Shown: positions 16,692-20,292 of the stretch, piece by piece
How positions within the stretch are numbered: position 1 is the first letter of the stretch
Layout: the number at the start of each line of letters is the position of its first letter
Source of the DNA: JAGHBT01 sp035311885
GTDB taxonomy: Bacteria > Krumholzibacteriota > Krumholzibacteriia > Krumholzibacteriales > WJIX01
Direction: 5' to 3'
Length of the DNA stretch: 20,292 nucleotides
NCBI GenBank assembly: GCA_964554125.1
Contig: CAZKNG010000036.1
Location: forward strand, 1 to 20,292
The notes under the pieces: model-generated
Told to the model about the DNA's origin: nothing
Databases searched by the model: none
What the model saw: the letters and a program-made list of their open reading frames with translations, nothing else
Program-made: the position numbers and the translations under genes

Positions 16692-18425
16692 GTGTCTCGT
16701 TCAGCAGTGATTTTAGAATTCCGCCGCGCGTCGGCACTTTCAGTCGCAATTATATCCCTCATCCTTTCCTTCAGCCTCGCGCGGGCTTATGACAGACCCG
16801 CCGGAAGTATGCGGGCATCACGTTCAGAGGTTCTGGCCTCCGGGGGTATGGTGTGCGCCGCGCAGCCGCTGGCGGTTCAGATAGGGATAGATATTCTCAG
16901 GAAGGGTGGAAACGCCGTGGACGCGGCTATTGCCGTAAATGCCGCTCTTGGCCTGATGGAACCGGTTTCCTGCGGGATTGGAGGAGATCTTTTCGCCATT
17001 GTATGGGACGCGGATACAAAGAAACTCTACGGTCTTAATGCCAGCGGCAGGGCTCCCCGTCTTCTGAATATCGAAGAGGTAAAGAGAATGGGATATTCCT
17101 CGATTCCCTATACCGGTGTTCTGCCTCAGACGGTTCCGGGTTGTGTTGACGGATGGTTTGAGCTTCACGAGCGTTTTGGAAAGCTTGACATGAAGGAAAT
17201 TCTCGCTCCGGCTATAAGATACGCCGAAAAAGGGTTTCCCGTAACAGAAATAATTGCTCACTACTGGAAGAGAGGGGGAGAAAGGCTTAAAAGCCAGCCG
17301 AATTTCGCGAAGACATATCTTCCCGGGGGGAGCGCGCCCCTGAAGGGAGAGGTTTTTAAGAACCCGGACCTTGGCCGCACATACAAAATGCTCGCGGAAG
17401 GTGGAAGAGATATTTTCTACAGGGGCCGCATCGCCGAGACGATAGATAGATTTGAAAGACGTATCGGGGGTTACATCCGGTTGGGAGATCTCCAGTCTCA
17501 TCATTCAACCTGGGTAGAGCCTGTCAGTACGGATTACAGAGGATATACCCTGTGGGAACTGCCTCCAAACGGGCAGGGGATAGCGGCTCTTCAGATGTTG
17601 AATATCTTGGAGGGTTTTGATCTCGAGGCCATGGGGCATAACAGCTCTGAATATCTTCATCATCTTATCGAAGCCAAGAAGATAGCTTTTGAAGACAGGG
17701 CCAGTTACTACGCAGATCCGGAATTTTCAGATATCCCGGTTGATAAATTGATATCAAAGGAATATGCCCGCGGAAGACGGAAACTTTTAGATCCGGAAAA
17801 GGCCCTCAAAGCTGTAAATCCGGGAGATATTATACTCGAAAACGGTGAAACAACATATCTTGCTGTCTCTGACAGCGAAAGGAATTTTGTCTCTCTGATA
17901 CAGAGCAACTATGCGGGGTTCGGCTCCGGCCCGGTGCCTGACGGACTCGGATTCTGCCTGCAGGACAGGGGGGCGCTGTTTAACCTGGATCCGGAGCACC
18001 CGAATTCGCTTGAGCCGGGGAAGAGACCTTTTCATACGATAATCCCGGCTATGGTCACCAGGGACGAAACCCCCGTATTTGCTTTCGGGGTAATGGGCGG
18101 GTCAATGCAGCCGCAGGGACACGTCCAGATCCTCTGCAATATAATCGACTTTGGTATGGGGGTTCAGCAGGCGGGGGACGCCCCGAGATTCAGGCATCTC
18201 GGATCTTCTCAGCCGACCGGCTCGAAGATGTCGTCGGGCGGCAGAGTGGCCCTTGAATCCGGTATAGGCAAAGAGGTTATAAGGGAACTTATCGCAAAGG
18301 GCCACAGGATAATAAAAGAGAATGGCGGGTTTGGAGGTTATCAGGGGATATGGTGGGATCGCGAAAATGATATCCTGATAGGAGGCTCGGAATCGAGAAA
18401 AGACGGATGCGCGACCGGGTATTGA
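16692..18425 (+). CDS. gamma-glutamyltransferase family protein (Ntn hydrolase), exported
   Basis: The product has 577 residues. GTG 16692 follows GGAGG by 6 bases and starts a signal-like segment (about 12-32, SALSVAIISLILSFSLARA). The family transfers or hydrolyses gamma-glutamyl groups of glutathione and related compounds after self-cleavage into two chains. Family blocks are GGNAVDAAIAVNAALGLMEP, SCGIGGDLFA, LNASGRAP, LPPNGQGIAALQMLN and PGKRPFHTIIPAM. The expected nucleophile is T387 in GETTYLAVSD, equivalent to T391 of E. coli Ggt. The surroundings differ from the classical signature: Y replaces the usual H after the Thr pair, and SLIQSNYAGFGSG replaces the usual SLT.T. With VMGGSMQPQGHVQ this places it in a divergent GGT-like subgroup, so glutathione may not be the substrate; an acylase role is possible. 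It follows sppA on the same strand after 206 bp that hold no gene. Confidence 0.85.
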   Translation: MSRSAVILEFRRASALSVAIISLILSFSLARAYDRPAGSMRASRSEVLASGGMVCAAQPLAVQIGIDILRKGGNAVDAAIAVNAALGLMEPVSCGIGGDLFAIVWDADTKKLYGLNASGRAPRLLNIEEVKRMGYSSIPYTGVLPQTVPGCVDGWFELHERFGKLDMKEILAPAIRYAEKGFPVTEIIAHYWKRGGERLKSQPNFAKTYLPGGSAPLKGEVFKNPDLGRTYKMLAEGGRDIFYRGRIAETIDRFERRIGGYIRLGDLQSHHSTWVEPVSTDYRGYTLWELPPNGQGIAALQMLNILEGFDLEAMGHNSSEYLHHLIEAKKIAFEDRASYYADPEFSDIPVDKLISKEYARGRRKLLDPEKALKAVNPGDIILENGETTYLAVSDSERNFVSLIQSNYAGFGSGPVPDGLGFCLQDRGALFNLDPEHPNSLEPGKRPFHTIIPAMVTRDETPVFAFGVMGGSMQPQGHVQILCNIIDFGMGVQQAGDAPRFRHLGSSQPTGSKMSSGGRVALESGIGKEVIRELIAKGHRIIKENGGFGGYQGIWWDRENDILIGGSESRKDGCATGY

Positions 18426-18427
18426 GC

Positions 18428-18448
18428 TATATCATTTTATATGATATA
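18428..18448. promoter_or_regulatory. inverted repeat between the GGT-like gene and the sigma-54 activator gene
   Basis: TATATCAT (18428-18435) and ATGATATA (18441-18448) form a perfect 8-bp inverted repeat with a TTTAT loop. It directly abuts the 16-bp palindrome at 18449. It is AT-only apart from one pair and has no T-tract, so a second protein site is more likely than a terminator. Confidence 0.35.
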
Positions 18449-18464
18449 ATTGCATTAATGCAAT
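18449..18464. promoter_or_regulatory. 16-bp palindromic operator upstream of the sigma-54 activator gene
   Basis: ATTGCATTAATGCAAT is a perfect palindrome that contains TTGCAT-NN-ATGCAA. The same core recurs perfectly at 19923-19936, in front of the NifX-like gene. It ends 7 bp before the predicted -35 at 18472. Autoregulation by the adjacent activator is the simplest reading. Confidence 0.65.
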
Positions 18465-18471
18465 GTTAACC

Positions 18472-18500
18472 TTGAAATTTCCTGTTATTTTAATTATCCT
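18472..18500 (+). promoter_or_regulatory. sigma-70-type promoter of the activator gene
   Basis: TTGAAA (18472-18477) and TATCCT (18495-18500) are separated by 17 bp. This predicts a start near 18507 and a leader of about 45 bases. The -35 is good and the -10 moderate. Confidence 0.45.
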
Positions 18501-18551
18501 TCTAAAAAGTCTCAAGATAGAGCTTTCTTATTTTATCGGCGGGTAGTTTAC

Positions 18552-19913
18552 GTGAATTCAGGTATTGATTTAAGAAACGAGATAATACTAAACAGTATCG
18601 CTGACGGCGTTTTTACAGTCGACCTTAACTGGCGGATAACATATCTCAACAGAGCGGCGGAAAGGATTATCGGGGTTTCAAAGGAAGAGGCTCAGGGGAA
18701 ATTCTGCGCCGAGATCTTCAAGGCGAACGTTTGTGAAAAGGATTGTGTGATGAGAAGGACGATGAAGACGGGAAAGTCGATAGTTAATGAGGTGATAACC
18801 ATACTCAGAGCCGACGGGAAACCCTTGAAGCTTTCTGTTTCTACCGCCCTCTTAAAGGACGGGGAAGGTAATGTTATAGGAGGCGTTGAGACGTTCAGAG
18901 ATATCTCAATCGAGATCGAACTTAGAAAAAAACTCGAAAAGAGCTACAGTTTTGAAGATATTCTCAGTAAAAATCATAAGATGTGGGAGCTTTTTGATGT
19001 TCTTCCCGATATCGCCGAAAGTGACAGTACAGTTCTTATCGAAGGTGAAAGCGGAACCGGAAAAGAACTCTTCGCGAGAGCGCTTCACAATTTGAGCGCC
19101 AGGCATGATAAACCGCTTGTTACCGTAAACTGCGGAGCTCTGCCGGATTCCCTGCTGGAAGCTGAGTTATTCGGGTATAAAGCCGGAGCTTTTACCGACG
19201 CGAGAAAAGATAAACCCGGAAGGTTCGCCATGGCAAGGGGAGGGACGATATTCCTCGATGAGATAGGCGATGTTTCCCGGGCTATGCAGGCCAGGCTGCT
19301 CCGTGTTCTCCAGGAGGGTGTTTATGAACCTCTCGGCGGTACTGAGACAGAAGAAGCGGACGTGAGGGTTATTGCCGCCACTAATCAGAGTTTGAAAGGA
19401 CTTGTCGATGCCGGCAAGTTCAGGCAGGACCTTTACTACAGGATCGATGTTGTCAGGCTGGATATCCCTCCGCTTGTTTCCAGGATAGAGGATGTACCTG
19501 TTCTTGTGAGGCATTTTGTCGATATGTTCAACACGCTTAAAAACAAGAATATCAAAGGGGTGTCCGCGGATGTTATGGCCGTGCTTATGGGGTACGGTTT
19601 TCCCGGCAATGTCCGTGAGCTTGAAAATATAATTGAACACGCCTTTGTTCTCTGCCGCGGGGATTTGATAGGGGTAGAACATCTGCCGGGCTTTTTAAGA
19701 AAGGAAAAAGAGAAGAGTGAGGTTTCGAAAGTAAGCAGTCTCGATGAGCTGACGTCGGCATTTATAAAGGATGTTCTGAGAAGAAATAACTGGAGCAGGA
19801 AAAAAACCGCCAGGCAGCTGGGGATACACGAGACAACTCTCTGGAGAAAGATCAAGAGATTGAATATAGATCTTCCCCGGGTGGACGGTCGGGGTTCTAA
19901 AAAGGGAGAATAG
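18552..19913 (+). CDS. sigma-54-dependent activator: PAS, AAA+, Fis-type HTH
   Basis: The product has 453 residues and is a cytoplasmic enhancer-binding protein that remodels sigma-54 RNA polymerase using ATP. A PAS domain (about 8-125) carries C52, C61 and C65 (GKFCAEIFKANVCEKDCVMR), suited to sensing redox or binding a metal or iron-sulfur cluster. The AAA+ domain has Walker A GESGTGKE (165-172), Walker B GGTIFLDEIGD (230-240) and GNVRELEN (352-359). The sigma-54 contact loop reads GAFTDA (212-217) where GAFTGA is usual. A Fis-type helix-turn-helix (about 400-437, RKKTARQLGIHETTLWRKIK) binds DNA. There is no REC domain, so no phosphorelay is needed. GTG 18552 is the only sensible start; the ribosome binding site is weak. 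The flanking TTGCAT-NN-ATGCAA palindromes are probably its own sites, and the NifX-like gene downstream its target. Confidence 0.92.
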   Translation: MNSGIDLRNEIILNSIADGVFTVDLNWRITYLNRAAERIIGVSKEEAQGKFCAEIFKANVCEKDCVMRRTMKTGKSIVNEVITILRADGKPLKLSVSTALLKDGEGNVIGGVETFRDISIEIELRKKLEKSYSFEDILSKNHKMWELFDVLPDIAESDSTVLIEGESGTGKELFARALHNLSARHDKPLVTVNCGALPDSLLEAELFGYKAGAFTDARKDKPGRFAMARGGTIFLDEIGDVSRAMQARLLRVLQEGVYEPLGGTETEEADVRVIAATNQSLKGLVDAGKFRQDLYYRIDVVRLDIPPLVSRIEDVPVLVRHFVDMFNTLKNKNIKGVSADVMAVLMGYGFPGNVRELENIIEHAFVLCRGDLIGVEHLPGFLRKEKEKSEVSKVSSLDELTSAFIKDVLRRNNWSRKKTARQLGIHETTLWRKIKRLNIDLPRVDGRGSKKGE

Positions 19914-19922
19914 GCGATATAT

Positions 19923-19936
19923 TTGCATATATGCAA
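19923..19936. promoter_or_regulatory. palindromic upstream activating site 1
   Basis: TTGCATATATGCAA is a perfect 14-bp palindrome sharing 12 of 12 defined positions with the site at 18449-18464. Its centre lies about 165 bp before the start predicted from the sigma-54 promoter, a typical enhancer distance. Confidence 0.7.
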
Positions 19937-19956
19937 TTATAGGGTGTCGATAAACA

Positions 19957-19970
19957 TAGCATAATTGCAA
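19957..19970. promoter_or_regulatory. degenerate upstream activating site 2
   Basis: TAGCATAATTGCAA matches TTGCAT-NN-ATGCAA at 10 of 12 defined positions. Its centre is 34 bp from that of site 1, near three helical turns, so two dimers could bind on one face. It lies about 131 bp before the predicted start. Confidence 0.5.
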
Positions 19971-20068
19971 TACTAACGAATATTTTACCACACTCCGTAA
20001 GTGATAATAACTTTATAAAGGACATAATATCAATAAGATACAGATTGCTTTCCAGTAATCTGCTTTTC

Positions 20069-20084
20069 TGGTACATATAATGCA
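20069..20084 (+). promoter_or_regulatory. sigma-54 (-24/-12) promoter of the NifX-like gene
   Basis: TGGTAC-ATATA-ATGCA has GG at 20070-20071 and GC at 20082-20083, exactly 10 bases apart as sigma-54 requires. It matches TGGCAC-N5-TTGCA except at two positions. Transcription would start near 20095, 13 bases before the ATG at 20108. Confidence 0.75.
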
Positions 20085-20107
20085 ATTTCGTGTTTGTGAG
20101 TGATATT

Positions 20108-20292
20108 ATGTCGAGAATAGCAATTACAATATGGAATGATAGAATATCCCCGGTTTTTGAATCAGCCGGAAGGATAATCCTGGTTGAAGTAGAACAGAAC
20201 CGTGAACTGTCAAGGACGGAGCAGCAGCTGCCGGCTATCTCCTCCCATAGTGCCGCTGGAGGCAGTTATAACAGATCATTTTCACCGCAATT
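20108..20292 (+). CDS. NifX/NifB-family (dinitrogenase Fe-Mo cofactor biosynthesis type) protein, 5' part
   Basis: The gene runs off the window after 61 full codons. The N-terminus MSRIAITIWNDRISPVFESA, continuing GRIILVEVEQNRELSRTEQQ, matches the small NifX-type domain (PF02579 family), which binds metal-sulfur clusters or cofactor precursors. Many members occur outside nitrogen fixation, next to MinD-like ATPases and sigma-54 activators. ATG 20108 has a weak GTGAG upstream at 7 bases; an in-frame GTG at 20096 is possible but would leave almost no leader. The last 15 residues (SAAGGSYNRSFSP) look unlike the usual family continuation, so a frame problem or a diverged loop near the edge cannot be excluded. 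Position behind a sigma-54 promoter and operator pair suggests control by the activator at 18552. Confidence 0.7.
   Translation, partial: MSRIAITIWNDRISPVFESAGRIILVEVEQNRELSRTEQQLPAISSHSAAGGSYNRSFSPQ

Noticed and set aside
16568..16792. Reading frame of 74 codons between sppA and the GGT-like gene.
   Set aside because: It overlaps the GGT-like start in another frame, has no ribosome binding site and encodes a low-complexity product.
20240..20292. Possible frameshift in the NifX-like gene: the last residues look atypical and the +1 frame gives PLEAVITDHFHRN.
   Set aside because: Fewer than 20 codons remain before the edge and the region after the first 40 residues varies in this family, so neither frame can be judged.

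Overview
The window looks like chromosomal DNA of an uncultured, probably anaerobic bacterium of the wider FCB group (Zixibacteria, Latescibacteria, Krumholzibacteria and similar lineages). Two exported proteins end in the roughly 85-residue C-terminal domain that opens with N-[YF]-PNPFNPST, which is common in that group. A DUF362 protein and a NifX-type protein under a sigma-54 activator point to an anaerobic, iron-sulfur-rich physiology. The phylum is inferred; no ribosomal RNA or core marker gene is present. Base composition is moderate, and no insertion sequences, tRNAs or CRISPR arrays were seen.

Layout, left to right: the last 12 codons of an unidentified gene (1-39); a response regulator with REC, GAF, three PAS and HD-GYP domains (318-2978); an exported subtilisin-like protease with a C-terminal sorting-type domain (3260-5713); a DUF362 protein (5891-7177). 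On the minus strand follow a PutP-type Na+/proline symporter (8781-7318), then a two-gene unit of exported surface proteins (12023-11229 and 11173-9059) closed by a strong terminator at 8955-8995, and an ArfB-type ribosome-rescue hydrolase (12547-12119). A structured 429-bp divergent gap separates arfB from plus-strand genes for an exported C69 dipeptidase (12977-14599), signal peptide peptidase SppA (14746-16485) and a gamma-glutamyltransferase-family enzyme (16692-18425). The window ends with a PAS / AAA+ / Fis-type sigma-54 activator (18552-19913) and the first part of a NifX/NifB-family gene (20108 to the edge).

The middle of the window has a peptide-scavenging flavour: an exported endopeptidase, an exported dipeptidase, a gamma-glutamyl-bond enzyme and a proline importer lie close together. 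This link is by function and proximity only; the genes do not form one operon.

The most interesting region is the right end. A perfect 16-bp palindrome (ATTGCATTAATGCAAT) lies in front of the sigma-54 activator gene. A perfect 14-bp version (TTGCATATATGCAA) and a degenerate copy 34 bp further on lie between the activator gene and the NifX-like gene. A sigma-54 -24/-12 element (TGGTAC-N5-ATGCA) sits about 130-165 bp downstream of those copies, just before the NifX-like start. This reads as a complete circuit: an activator with a cysteine-bearing PAS domain, its operators at two promoters, and a sigma-54 promoter driving a metal-cluster-binding protein. It resembles in outline the Desulfovibrio orange-protein (Orp) loci.
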